From positions 1 to 36,685 of the forward strand of contig JAJYPK010000016.1 of the NCBI GenBank assembly GCA_021795465.1: 36,685 nt of DNA. The letters run 5' to 3'. How positions within the stretch are numbered: the stretch's first letter is position 1; every line of letters begins with the position of its first letter. Positions 25,165 to 33,627 of the stretch are shown here, one piece after another. The notes beneath the pieces are model-generated. The model was not told the DNA's origin. It did not search any database and was given only the letters and a program-made list of their open reading frames with translations. The DNA is from Bacillota bacterium. Its GTDB lineage: Bacteria > Bacillota > Sulfobacillia > Sulfobacillales > Sulfobacillaceae. A program made the translations under genes and the position numbers.

Positions 25165-25461
25165 TCAACATCCCCTGGGTAGTCTCCGGACCACGGGTGT
25201 GGACTCCAATCCATAGGAAACGAAACTCATGCCTATCACCACAATCCAAGTAAGCCAAGGATACCGCCACCAGGCCCTGGGTCGTCCGCAGTTTCCCCAG
25301 TGCCAACTCCACCCCTGAGTTGCAAGAATGATGACCACCATCAACGCCTCAAAGGGACGACGCAAGTCCCGAAGCACAAGAAACAGATGTAGCGGGATGA
25401 GTACACTGCCGTGGAGTTCTTGGGCCAAGGTCTTTTCACCGAACACGAGATCCAACGGCAA
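25165..25461 (-). CDS. Possible small membrane protein or gene remnant
   Basis: A minus-strand frame of 98 codons from a TTG has three hydrophobic stretches (SVLIPLHLFLVL, ALMVVIILATQ, WLTWIVVIGMSFV) and protein-like composition. The frame stays open for a further ~19 codons upstream without a standard start or ribosome binding site. It may be the tail of a decayed membrane protein gene. Nothing in it is recognised. Confidence 0.25.
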   Translation of the reverse strand: MPLDLVFGEKTLAQELHGSVLIPLHLFLVLRDLRRPFEALMVVIILATQGWSWHWGNCGRPRAWWRYPWLTWIVVIGMSFVSYGLESTPVVRRLPRGC

Positions 25462-25884
25462 GTGGCTGAGGTTGGGCCCCTGGCTCGCTGGAGGAATCGA
25501 TAGCGGGGCGGGTAATCGTTAATTCCCCGATTCACCAGATCGCCTTAGGGTTTCTGCACCATCCGAATGGGCCGTGGGATCCCGAATTTCGGTAAGTCCC
25601 CCGAAACCCTCTGGCACCCCCTCAGTCGACTGGGGGTTGGCCCCACATGCAATCCCATCCACGATTCAGCAGACGTCCCGTCACCGCTTTCGCCAAGTGC
25701 TTGATATAATGCGAGACATCGCTCTGTTGAGCCTTAGCCCGAGACCTCACGGCCTCGGACCCAAAACTCTTCGCCGCGAAAGGCTCGTCTTCTTTGTACA
25801 CCGAGAGTTGAGTTCGTTACGTGGATTCCTGACCACGTATTGCGTTCAGTATCTTGACCTCACGCTACCTATCCCTCGTGATAA
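25462..25884. other. Gap downstream of the acid-sugar operon
   Basis: No supported gene. A plus-strand frame at 25574-25888 is open but has no ribosome binding site and runs into the 3' end of the dehydrogenase gene. A C/G-rich imperfect hairpin lies near 25617-25640. Confidence 0.3.
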
Positions 25885-26958
25885 TTAACTGCCAGCTAAA
25901 GCGGTCAAGTTCCGAAGAATCGCGTCGGTCACGGTCTCCGTCGTATCATTCCCCCCCAAATCTCGCGTCTTGATACCTTCTATCAAGGTGGACTCAATGG
26001 CTTGCAATACGAGAGTTCCCAATGTTGTCAACCCGAGATGATCTAACATCAGCTTGCCAGCCCATATTTGCCCTATGGGATTGGCCACCCCTTGTCCGGC
26101 GATATCCGGAGCAGACCCGTGGATCGGTTCAAACATCGATGGATACTTTTTCTCGGGATTGATGTTAGCCGAGGGACCGATTCCAATGCTTCCTTGGATG
26201 GCCGCTCCTAGGTCCGTCAGGATGTCGCCAAATAAATTGGACGCGACCACCACATCAAAACTTTCGGGGCGGGTTACAAAATATGCAGCCAATGCATCAA
26301 TGTGGTTACTATCCTGCCTAATCTCGGGGTACTCCTTCCCAATCTCGCGAAACACGTCATCCCAGAACGGCATCGAATAGTTAATTCCATTGGATTTGGT
26401 CGCAGAGGTTAGATATTGGCGCGACTGTCTCGCTAGCTCAAAGGCGTAACGCATCACACGTTCAGTCCCGTATCGTGTAAAAATCGAATTTTGTACCACC
26501 ACTTCTTCGGGCGTACCGATCCGCAAGCGACCGCCCATATTGGAATACTCCCCTTCGGTATTCTCCCTAACCACCACAAAGTCTATATCGCCAGTCTCGT
26601 AAGCACGTAACGGGCTGGTCACGCCAGGTAACAGTTTGACCGGTCGTAAGTTGACGTATTGATCGAAGGTACGACGAATGGGCAACAGGAGCCCCCACAG
26701 TGATACATGGTCCGGTACCGTTGGGTAGCCAACAGCGCCGAGAATAATGGCATCGAAATCTCTAAGCCTGTCCAATCCGTCAGTGGGCATCATGGCCCCT
26801 TCCTTCACATAACGTTGGCAACTCCAATCAAACGTTTGATAAGAAAATTGAACTTGGTTCGAGAGACTTGCAACATGATTTAGGACCCGCACCGCTGCGG
26901 GTACGGTTTCCTGTCCTACGCCATCCCCAGGTATTAGGGCAAGGTGGAACGATTGCAT
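25885..26958 (-). CDS. Tartrate dehydrogenase / D-malate dehydrogenase (decarboxylating) family
   Basis: The 357-residue protein belongs to the isocitrate/isopropylmalate dehydrogenase family, which oxidises a 2-hydroxy acid with NAD and often decarboxylates it. Visible motifs are ALIPGDGVGQE, LLLPIRRTFDQYVNLRPVKLLPG, VVVRENTEGEYSN, SNLFGDILTDLGAAIQGSIG (metal-binding Asp residues) and the family block EPIHGSAPDIAGQGVANP. The YVNLRP and ENTEGEYSNMGGR versions favour the TtuC/DmlA tartrate-malate branch over LeuB. AAAGGAG precedes the ATG. It is the last gene of the acid-sugar operon, 66 nt after pdxA2, so the natural substrate may be a four-carbon acid such as tartrate, D-malate or a threonate relative. 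Confidence 0.88.
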   Translation of the reverse strand: MQSFHLALIPGDGVGQETVPAAVRVLNHVASLSNQVQFSYQTFDWSCQRYVKEGAMMPTDGLDRLRDFDAIILGAVGYPTVPDHVSLWGLLLPIRRTFDQYVNLRPVKLLPGVTSPLRAYETGDIDFVVVRENTEGEYSNMGGRLRIGTPEEVVVQNSIFTRYGTERVMRYAFELARQSRQYLTSATKSNGINYSMPFWDDVFREIGKEYPEIRQDSNHIDALAAYFVTRPESFDVVVASNLFGDILTDLGAAIQGSIGIGPSANINPEKKYPSMFEPIHGSAPDIAGQGVANPIGQIWAGKLMLDHLGLTTLGTLVLQAIESTLIEGIKTRDLGGNDTTETVTDAILRNLTALAGS

Positions 26959-27024
26959 TCTTGGACACTCCTTTCAGTTTTCAAAAAGTCCCTTGTGGTC
27001 TGATCTACCTCGGTGGTTTTTATG

Positions 27025-28038
27025 TCATGTGGTGAGGCGGGTAAGACGAGCCAGTTCGCTGCATACGCGTAAGGCCTCAGATTGCCCATGAGCGTCGGCC
27101 ACTCCTTTTCCCGCAATATCGAACGCCGTACCGTGATCGACGGACGTTCGGATTACGGGTAGTCCCAATGTGACACTTACGGTTCCATTGAAATCTAAGG
27201 TTTTGGTCGCAATGTGACCTTGATCGTGATAGAGAGATAAGACTCCGGTATAACGTCCTTGTCGCGCTTGATAAAACACGGCATCCGCTGGTACCGGCCC
27301 CACCACCGACAATCCGGCGGCTTGTGCTTTAGACACCGCAGGCGCCAGGATGTCGTGCTCTTCGGAGCCAATTAATCCGTTTTCGCCTCCGTGCGGATTC
27401 AAGGCAGCGACCGCCAAACAGGGCTCGGAAAACCCGAGATTTTGGAGATAGCGGATGCCTTGCTCAATACCTTCGTAGACCCGATCAATCGTCAATAGGG
27501 CGATGGCCTCTTTCAGTGGATGATGGCGCGTAAGAAAAAACACCCGCAAGTTTTCGACCACGAACATGGTCACAACGTGGTCCGCACAAAACAGTTCCGC
27601 GAGCATCTCGGTATGGCCAGGATAGTGATACCCGGCTTTACGCACGGCCTCCTTATTGATAGGTGCTGTGTTAATTGCCGCGATGTCTTGGTTTTTGGCC
27701 GCTTCGATGACGGCCATGATGGCTTTCACCGCCATGTCACCGGCCTTTGCACTCACCTTCCCGTAATCCATCGGATGTCCCACGTTGCTGGTGGCGACCA
27801 CGTCTAACACGCCGAGTTCACCGACGGCTTCCCGTGCATTTTCAATGACCTTAATGTGACCGTGCCATTGCACCAAATGTGCCGTTTGTCGAAAAACCTC
27901 CGGATCCCCGTACAACACCGGAATAATCTTCTCATACACTCCGGTTTCGGCCAGGGACTTCACAATGATTTCTGGGCCAATCCCCCCTGGATCTCCCATC
28001 GTAATACCGATTCGTACGCGTTCTTGGTGACTATTCAT
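27025..28038 (-). CDS. pdxA2: PdxA2-like 4-phospho-threonate/erythronate dehydrogenase
   Basis: This is a PdxA-family, NAD-dependent, metal-binding dehydrogenase of 337 residues. Next to DUF1537 kinases such proteins act in sugar-acid breakdown, oxidising 4-phosphothreonate or -erythronate at C3 with decarboxylation to dihydroxyacetone phosphate, and not in vitamin B6 synthesis. The ITMGDPGGIGPEI start and three metal histidines are clear: His142 (YPGHTEM), His216 (LNPHGGENG) and His271 (YHDQGHIATK). The start at 28036-28038 is chosen because AGGAGGT lies ten bases upstream inside the kinase gene and the ORFs overlap by only eight bases. An upstream ATG at 28062 is possible. PdxA for pyridoxal phosphate cannot be excluded by sequence alone, but the operon argues against it. 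Confidence 0.88.
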   Translation of the reverse strand: MNSHQERVRIGITMGDPGGIGPEIIVKSLAETGVYEKIIPVLYGDPEVFRQTAHLVQWHGHIKVIENAREAVGELGVLDVVATSNVGHPMDYGKVSAKAGDMAVKAIMAVIEAAKNQDIAAINTAPINKEAVRKAGYHYPGHTEMLAELFCADHVVTMFVVENLRVFFLTRHHPLKEAIALLTIDRVYEGIEQGIRYLQNLGFSEPCLAVAALNPHGGENGLIGSEEHDILAPAVSKAQAAGLSVVGPVPADAVFYQARQGRYTGVLSLYHDQGHIATKTLDFNGTVSVTLGLPVIRTSVDHGTAFDIAGKGVADAHGQSEALRVCSELARLTRLTT

Positions 28039-29194
28039 GCGGTCCGCTACCTCCTCTGTCATTGCCTATTATCGAGGGAGCCATCACCAGTCGATGAAAG
28101 AGTGCTTCATCTCCCACGAGGCCACCCTTGGTCACAATCTCTCGGCCATCGTATGCCCCCCCGTCAATAATGCCTTGTGCCACTAAAGGAGACAACAATC
28201 GTTTGACATTAGTGCCATGGGCCCCGATTTGATCCAAAAACGCTTGAGCCATTTCTCCCCCGGTCACAATGAGACGATCGGGAATCCAATGTTGGGATTG
28301 GAGTTCATCTAACCGACACTTCGCATCTCGTGCCAAGGCACGAGCCAATGGTTGACGATGTGCTGCATCGATGGGTTCCAATCCCGAATGGATTACGATG
28401 ATAGAAGGCAGTCTCTCCCCATCTATCGGTTCAGATAAATTCCGAATTGCCACCTTACGGCGCCGTCGTAAGTATTCAATCTGGCGTAAGTTGATGACGG
28501 TGGGACTGCCTACCACAAGGGCGACCCGGTCTGGCCCAATCCCGGGATAATGTTCAAGAAGAGCCCCACTCGTGACGGTAACCATCGGTGTCGTAATGGT
28601 GGCGCGTAGGCGATGGAGCACGTAGCCAATCTGCACCAGATCGTTGTCATCCGTCACGTCAAAGCACACGCGTCTGGTTGCACTTAAATGAGCTACCAAC
28701 GCATCCGTGTCACGATAGAGAGCCTCGCGTGATATCACTTGAGGGGACGCAGCACTCGAAAACAGGTACGCACCGAGGTCGTCCGTTGGGACTTCAGGAA
28801 GTTTGGATGACACCAGCACGCCATGAAGATATTGCTTCCCGCCTCGTGTCGTCCGACCCGCGCTGGGATAGGCTGCGATCACACCGATCCACGGTTCCTC
28901 AGGCAATGCGTCCAATAGCAACTGCAGTTCATCGGGAGCCGGACCCCGCAACGTCGTATCAATCCGCTTGTCAAAATTCCGATATTCATGCGCCCAAAGA
29001 TGCTTCACCCATGCAGTGATCAGGTTTCGGCGACGGGGATCTTCACGACTGCGGGTATTGAGTACCAGTGTACGGTTTGGCATCTCGGGGATCTGTTCCA
29101 GCACAGGAATCGACATCCCCAATCCTACGGCGAGTGCCCCAGCCGAGGCACTCGCTCCCGTAAGATCGTCTGCAAGAACCGCAAAGCGTCTCAT
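28031..29194 (-). CDS. Four-carbon acid-sugar kinase (DUF1537, OtnK/DtnK-like)
   Basis: The 387-residue protein matches the DUF1537 kinase family, which phosphorylates C4 sugar acids (D-threonate, L-threonate, D-erythronate) at O4. N-terminal substrate-domain motifs are visible, LADDLTGASASAGA and DKRIDTTLRGP (the family KxDSTLRG motif). The C-terminal ATP-binding part has LIVTGGEMAQAFLDQIGAHG. The family is usually ~400-430 residues, so this is a short but apparently complete member. The ATG overlaps the deoR stop by four bases, and pdxA2 overlaps its 3' end. The order kinase-PdxA2 is the classical arrangement for conversion of a C4 acid to dihydroxyacetone phosphate. Which stereoisomer is used cannot be told. 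Confidence 0.9.
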   Translation of the reverse strand: MRRFAVLADDLTGASASAGALAVGLGMSIPVLEQIPEMPNRTLVLNTRSREDPRRRNLITAWVKHLWAHEYRNFDKRIDTTLRGPAPDELQLLLDALPEEPWIGVIAAYPSAGRTTRGGKQYLHGVLVSSKLPEVPTDDLGAYLFSSAASPQVISREALYRDTDALVAHLSATRRVCFDVTDDNDLVQIGYVLHRLRATITTPMVTVTSGALLEHYPGIGPDRVALVVGSPTVINLRQIEYLRRRRKVAIRNLSEPIDGERLPSIIVIHSGLEPIDAAHRQPLARALARDAKCRLDELQSQHWIPDRLIVTGGEMAQAFLDQIGAHGTNVKRLLSPLVAQGIIDGGAYDGREIVTKGGLVGDEALFHRLVMAPSIIGNDRGGSGPHE

Positions 29195-29988
29195 ATACGG
29201 TCTTCCCTGTCCGTATCGACGCCATCCAGATCATCCGCCACCATGAGGTCCCAGCCTCGATCCAAAATTGCTTGCACATCATGTTCCGACGGCGGCGTGT
29301 CGGTCACGATAGTCACGGGGCCATCGATCATACTGACATGCGCAAAATTTTTATGGAATTTACTAGAATCTACCAAGATGAACGCCTCTCGAGCCGACGT
29401 CACCATCCGCGTTTTCAATACTGCTAGGGATGCCGTAGGCGACGTTACCCCGACCGTTGGGTCCAAGCCAAATGCCCCCAAGAAACAGACATCAACCTGA
29501 AGCCGCGACAGTTGATCGAGGGCAGCATCACCCATGAAGGCTTGGTTTTTATGACGCAATCCGCCTCCCAACCCTACCAATTCGATGTCATCCCGGTACC
29601 GTAACTCATCTAAGATACTGAGACCATTTGTGACTACCAATAGAGAGTGGTTTTTCGGAATAGATCGGGCAAGGCATGCTGTGGTGGTCCCGGCATCTAG
29701 AATAACCGACTTAGCCTCCAGTAACACCGGGAGTACCGTGGCCGCAATACGGCACTTCGCCGATTGCTGGGCACCCATCCGTTGTTGAAAACTTTGCTCG
29801 GTGCTCGATGGAGCAATGACGGCTCCTCCGTAGGTCCGTAGCAATCGTCCATGGCCTTCAAGGCTAGAGAAGTCTCGCCGGATCGTAGCAATGGAAACAT
29901 CCAGTGCCGACGCTAAGTCTTCGGCCCGCACGGTGGCATTGCGTTGGATGTTTTTTACAATGTATTCCCGTCGCTCTCGTTGGTTCAT
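29191..29988 (-). CDS. DeoR-family transcriptional regulator
   Basis: The 265-residue regulator has an N-terminal winged helix (QRERREYIVKNIQRNATVRAEDLASALDVSIATIRRDFSSLEGHGRLLRTYGGAV), with the helix-turn-helix and RRD motif of the family. A C-terminal phosphosugar sensor domain follows, with LDAGTTTACLARSIP, VVTNGLSILDEL, GGGLRHKNQAFMGDAA and VDSSKFHK. Such proteins usually repress their own catabolic operon and are released by a phosphorylated intermediate, here perhaps a 4-phospho sugar acid. The start at 29986-29988 is the normal family start; the frame extends 30 codons upstream but the extra residues look unstructured. A perfect CCAAAG-gcg-CTTTGG palindrome directly precedes the ATG and covers its weak ribosome binding site. 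Confidence 0.93.
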   Translation of the reverse strand: MNQRERREYIVKNIQRNATVRAEDLASALDVSIATIRRDFSSLEGHGRLLRTYGGAVIAPSSTEQSFQQRMGAQQSAKCRIAATVLPVLLEAKSVILDAGTTTACLARSIPKNHSLLVVTNGLSILDELRYRDDIELVGLGGGLRHKNQAFMGDAALDQLSRLQVDVCFLGAFGLDPTVGVTSPTASLAVLKTRMVTSAREAFILVDSSKFHKNFAHVSMIDGPVTIVTDTPPSEHDVQAILDRGWDLMVADDLDGVDTDREDRI

Positions 29989-30079
29989 CCAAAGCGCCTT
30001 TGGGTGTCCTCCGCATTCAACTCGGGACACCCTACGGGCTTCACTCCTCTCATCCATGAAACGCGCATAGCGTTTCATG
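29989..30079. promoter_or_regulatory. Three inverted repeats between the MFS and deoR genes
   Basis: CCAAAG/CTTTGG (29989-30003) abuts the deoR start. GGGTGTCC/GGACACCC (30002-30032) has a 15-nt loop. CATGAAACGC/GCGTTTCATG (30055-30079) has perfect 10-bp arms around a 5-nt centre. They could be DeoR operators, a site for transcript processing, or an attenuator that sets regulator level below transporter level. Confidence 0.45.
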
Positions 30080-30109
30080 CGCTATCGGATCTCACCTGGC
30101 ACTGCCTGA

Positions 30110-31402
30110 TTAAACCTGAACTTCTGCGGCTTCGGTATCTACGGTTAAATTCCTCACCCGCAATGATAAGATCAGCAGGCCGGCCACGATAAGAACGATC
30201 GTCAACGCAACCATCCCAGCAACGGTCGAATTGGTCGCCGTAATTAAAGCTCCGACGATAAAGGGTCCAAAGAATCCGCCCAAATTGCCGATTCCGTTGA
30301 TTAGTCCCATAGTGGGTCCCAATCCAGCCTCCGTCACGAACAGAGGGGGCAGCGTCCAGAACACTCCCACGTAAGGCAACATGAAGCCTTCTGTCAGAAT
30401 CAAAAATACCAGGGATAACAGAATGACGTGCGTGGTCAGCAGAGACCCCAATAAGGCTAGCCCCCCAAAAATAAGCGGGAAGGCCGTATGCTTTTTTCGT
30501 TCGTTCGTCTTATCCGAGTGATTCGCATTGATCCACATTAAAATCAGTGCGGCCACATAAGGAAGCGCTGTAATGAATCCAGTCACCGTGAATCCCGATT
30601 TGGTCAACCCCTTAATAACCGTCGGCAACCATAAGGCGAAGCCGTAGAACCCGACTTGAACCAAAAAGTAGATGACAACTAAGAGCCATACACGTGGATT
30701 ACTAAAGGCCACACGCCAGTCCTGGGAGACGGTCCGGCTACGGAGTCGGTCTTCCTCGAACTTTTGGTGAAGATAAGCCTTTTCCTCCGGACTGATAAAC
30801 CGAGCTGTGTCGGGAGAATCTGCAATTAAGAGCCACCAGACTAATGCCCAAATAAATGGGGGCAAGCCTTCAAAGATAAAGAGATACCGCCAGGATAGAT
30901 GTTGGACAATAAATCCTGACAACGGCGCCATAATGATAGCCGCCACCGGCAAACAAAACATCCAGTACATATTCGCTCGTGCTCGTTCTTCGGCCGGGAA
31001 CCACCGCGAAAGCAATATTAGGGTCGCGGGCCAAACGCCCCCTTCTGCCACACCTAATAAGAAGCGTACGATCATTAGTTCGGTTTCGTTCTGCACGACG
31101 CCTGTAAGAATCGCAAAGAGACCCCACACTAACAACGCGCCAAGAACAAACTTCTTGGCACTGAACTTAGACGCGATATGCCCTCCGGGAATTTGCAGAA
31201 ACAGGTAGCCAAAAAAGAAAATACCGCCCGCCAAACCGGCAGCTGATGCAGAAATGTGCAGCGATTTTTCCATCCCACTGAATCCGAAGCCTACATTTAT
31301 GCGATCCATATACGCAATGGTGTACATCAAAAATGCGACAGGAATAATACGGCGCCAACGTGTACGCCCAACTTCTCCCCCAGTTAAGGAATTGTCGGTC
31401 AT
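30110..31402 (-). CDS. MFS transporter, anion:cation symporter (sugar acid / tartrate type)
   Basis: A 430-residue, 12-segment major facilitator of the ACS family that imports organic anions such as galactonate, glucarate, tartrate or threonate with protons. Family motifs include YTIAYMDRINVGFGFSGMEKSL in helix 1, GYLFLQIPGGHIASKFSAKKF, and RFLLGVAEGGVWPATLILLSRWFPAEERARAN, the latter being the ACS signature. The ATG at 31400-31402 is chosen because AGGGAGG lies six bases upstream; earlier in-frame ATG and TTG codons are too close to or ahead of it. It is the first gene of the five-gene operon and the likely importer for the acid that the kinase phosphorylates. Confidence 0.93.
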   Translation of the reverse strand: MTDNSLTGGEVGRTRWRRIIPVAFLMYTIAYMDRINVGFGFSGMEKSLHISASAAGLAGGIFFFGYLFLQIPGGHIASKFSAKKFVLGALLVWGLFAILTGVVQNETELMIVRFLLGVAEGGVWPATLILLSRWFPAEERARANMYWMFCLPVAAIIMAPLSGFIVQHLSWRYLFIFEGLPPFIWALVWWLLIADSPDTARFISPEEKAYLHQKFEEDRLRSRTVSQDWRVAFSNPRVWLLVVIYFLVQVGFYGFALWLPTVIKGLTKSGFTVTGFITALPYVAALILMWINANHSDKTNERKKHTAFPLIFGGLALLGSLLTTHVILLSLVFLILTEGFMLPYVGVFWTLPPLFVTEAGLGPTMGLINGIGNLGGFFGPFIVGALITATNSTVAGMVALTIVLIVAGLLILSLRVRNLTVDTEAAEVQV

Positions 31403-31433
31403 TTCCATCCTCCCTATACTTTTTGATCTCAAA

Positions 31434-31484
31434 TTCGATCACTACGATCGTAAGTATTAAAATTTGTGCGTGTTTCGATCACAA
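31434..31484 (-). promoter_or_regulatory. Acid-sugar operon promoter with two TTCGATCAC sites 40 bp apart
   Basis: On the minus strand a -35 box TTGTGA (31479-31484), a 17-bp spacer and a -10 box TTTAAT (31456-31461) form a good promoter for the MFS operon. The 9-mer TTCGATCAC occurs at 31434-31442 and again at 31474-31482, exactly 40 bp apart. One copy overlaps the -35 box and the other lies just past the predicted start of transcription. The downstream copy is also part of CGATC-ACTAC-GATCG. The layout suggests a repressor bound on one DNA face, with the operon's DeoR protein as the obvious candidate. Confidence 0.55.
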
Positions 31485-31662
31485 TTATATGATTAAGAAA
31501 ATTTTCGGTCAATACTATAAATGTCAATTATTTAGAGATGACGCACACGAGTACTCCGCATCGAGAACAGGCAATCCCGATGAAAACGTTCTAGCCTTCA
31601 ATCGAAGGTGTCCTCCCAAAGCGTCTCTGGACATATTTTTCTCCCCGTATCGTAAAATACTC

Positions 31663-31692
31663 TTGCAAAAACGACATCAATGTCTCTATAAT
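31663..31692 (+). promoter_or_regulatory. Promoter of the MFS exporter-tetR pair
   Basis: TTGCAA (31663-31668), an 18-bp spacer and a perfect TATAAT (31687-31692) lie 42 bp before the exporter start, in an AT-rich stretch. Confidence 0.6.
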
Positions 31693-31734
31693 TATATAAA
31701 CGACAGTTATGTCACTTATATGGAGAATGAAAGC

Positions 31735-32985
31735 ATGCTACTTCGAAATAATCCCCGATTTGCAGCTCTCACGGCTGCCCAAATGCTCAGCAGTCTGGGC
31801 AATTGGCTCATGATCTTGGCAGTCATGGTGCTTATTGGTATCCGGTGGCATCATGGTCCCTTTGCCGTGGCGCTTGGTGTGGTGGTCTTGGTTGCCCCAG
31901 GTATGGTGGTCCAGCCCATGGCCGGGTTGCTGGCCGACCGCCGTCCTCGCAAGGGGATAATGCTTACCGCCAATCTTCTCAGTGCAGTGGCGGCCTTATC
32001 CGTGCTGGTCGTACGCGATCTATGGCAACTCTATGTCGCGCTGGCCTTGCTAGGAAGCTTTGACGCCTTCTTTTCGCCCGCCGAAAGCGGCATGATAAAA
32101 GAGCTGGTCGCCGACTCTGACATGCCCGGAGCCATGTCGTTACGCATGGCGGTGTCCCAAGGCACCAAGATATTGGGGCCTAGTCTTAGTGGGATGTTGG
32201 TGGCTACGTTTGGTGCCCGTGTGCCCTTTGCGATCGATGCCGGTTGCTTTGTCGCCTCGGCTGCCATTATTACCTTTATCCCCGGGGGACGTGCACATCT
32301 TGCGCACAGGGTCGGACCCCGCGAACCTGCGCACTACGGAGACGGATTTCGCTACTTGCTGACAAGTCGACCTCTCAGGACCATTCTAGGATTTTTCGCG
32401 ATCGTGCTGTTTGTCGTACAAATGGTGGATTCGCAATTTGTCATTCTCTTACGCGGTATCCCCAACGCCGCTCGGCTCTTGGGCATCACGATGTCAGCGT
32501 CGGGACTAGGAATGGTCATCACCGCTCTGCTGATGGGACGCGCTAGCATCCGGCGACCCATGGTGTGGATCGCAGTGGGGTCACTCACCCTCGGCGTAGG
32601 GTTCGGTGGGGCCGCAATTTTGGTCCTGATAAGGCTCTTTTGGGCGGTGCCGATATTAATGCTGGGTACGGCCGCTGCCGCCGCTCTGGCGATTATTCCG
32701 TTTCAAACGGTGATGCAACGAGATACCCCGGTGGATTGGACCGGCCGGGTCATGGCTGCCGTGGGGGTTATCACCTCGGCATGCGTCGTCGCGGGTCCTT
32801 TGGTCGGAGGCCTCGCGGTGTCCAATTTCGGCGTAATCCCGGCATTCCTCTTGGTAGGTTTGCTACTCATCCTGGTCAGTGGGATGGGTGGCGTGATAAC
32901 ATGGGGACAAGGGAGGGTCCATCATGCCGAAAGTGAGTCAGACCTACAAAGAGGACAAACGGGCACAACTCATCGCGGCCGCTGA
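31735..32985 (+). CDS. MFS exporter (DHA3 / MFS_3-like)
   Basis: A 416-residue major facilitator with about 12 membrane segments. The N-terminus, LLRNNPRFAALTAAQMLSSLGNWLMILAVMVLI, and the segment QPMAGLLADRRPRKGIML (motif A) are typical of the drug or siderophore exporter branch (MefA/EntS-like). The open frame reaches back to 31360, but that part spans the promoter region. ATG 31735 with GGAG nine bases upstream is preferred over ATG 31720. Its last 62 bases overlap the tetR gene in another frame, so the two are translationally linked. The TetR protein is the likely regulator. The exported compound is unknown. Confidence 0.88.
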   Translation: MLLRNNPRFAALTAAQMLSSLGNWLMILAVMVLIGIRWHHGPFAVALGVVVLVAPGMVVQPMAGLLADRRPRKGIMLTANLLSAVAALSVLVVRDLWQLYVALALLGSFDAFFSPAESGMIKELVADSDMPGAMSLRMAVSQGTKILGPSLSGMLVATFGARVPFAIDAGCFVASAAIITFIPGGRAHLAHRVGPREPAHYGDGFRYLLTSRPLRTILGFFAIVLFVVQMVDSQFVILLRGIPNAARLLGITMSASGLGMVITALLMGRASIRRPMVWIAVGSLTLGVGFGGAAILVLIRLFWAVPILMLGTAAAAALAIIPFQTVMQRDTPVDWTGRVMAAVGVITSACVVAGPLVGGLAVSNFGVIPAFLLVGLLLILVSGMGGVITWGQGRVHHAESESDLQRGQTGTTHRGR

Positions 32986-33529
32986 GAACGTCTTTATCCG
33001 TCTTGGTTACGCACACACCACCATCCAAGATGTCCTTAAGGAGGCCGGCGTCAGCCGCGGCGGCCTCTATTTATACTTTGCCAATAAGGCAGAACTGTTC
33101 GAAGCCGTGCTCGACAGCTACGACCAGCGTTTTTTCGGCGAGTTGGAGCGCATGCGCACCGATGACACGGCTATCGGACCCGCATTGCTTAAGTTAGTCA
33201 ATCCATCGAGCCGCATGGATGAACGAGATCGTCGTTTGGTCGCCATGGTGGTGGAGTACCATTTGGAGCATCGCGACGATCCGCTTCGTCAAGACCGTAT
33301 ATTTTCGCGATTCGATCGGGTTGAAAACCTATTTATCGAGGTACTCGAACGTGGTGTCGCGCGTGGTGAATTTCATCCCCGGCTTTCCCTTACCAGCATC
33401 GCCCGGTTTCTCATCGGATCTCAAGATGGTCTGGTGATACACGTCACCGTCCAGGGCTCTTTTCGCTACGACCCCCAAGACTACGCGCAGGCGATCAGTC
33501 TCTTTGTCCACGAGAGTCTAGGATTTTAG
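32924..33529 (+). CDS. TetR-family transcriptional regulator
   Basis: The 201-residue protein starts with a TetR DNA-binding domain: RAQLIAAAENVFIRLGYAHTTIQDVLKEAGVSRGGLYLYFANKAELFEAVL (about residues 13-63), a near-consensus match. A C-terminal ligand/dimer domain follows with RFLIGSQDGLVIHVTVQGS, as in TetR_C-type exporter regulators. AGGGAGGG lies about six bases before the ATG. It overlaps the end of the exporter gene by 62 bases, so it almost certainly controls that gene and itself. No clear operator was identified near 31663-31734. Confidence 0.93.
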   Translation: MPKVSQTYKEDKRAQLIAAAENVFIRLGYAHTTIQDVLKEAGVSRGGLYLYFANKAELFEAVLDSYDQRFFGELERMRTDDTAIGPALLKLVNPSSRMDERDRRLVAMVVEYHLEHRDDPLRQDRIFSRFDRVENLFIEVLERGVARGEFHPRLSLTSIARFLIGSQDGLVIHVTVQGSFRYDPQDYAQAISLFVHESLGF

Positions 33530-33627
33530 GTGCCCAAGACCGGTGCTAATCAACCAGTTACCGCTCTTCTTAGACAACTAAACAGGGAATAGATCGAGAG
33601 AGAAGCTAATGTGGCCCCACCCAACGA

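Noticed and set aside
25574-25888. 104-codon plus-strand ORF overlapping the dehydrogenase 3' end
   Set aside because: No ribosome binding site, no recognisable domain, and it ends in the antisense of a real gene.
31360-31734. Exporter ORF extended upstream to 541 codons
   Set aside because: The extension covers both divergent promoters, is AT-rich and carries no family motif; ATG 31735 has a ribosome binding site and gives the normal N-terminus.
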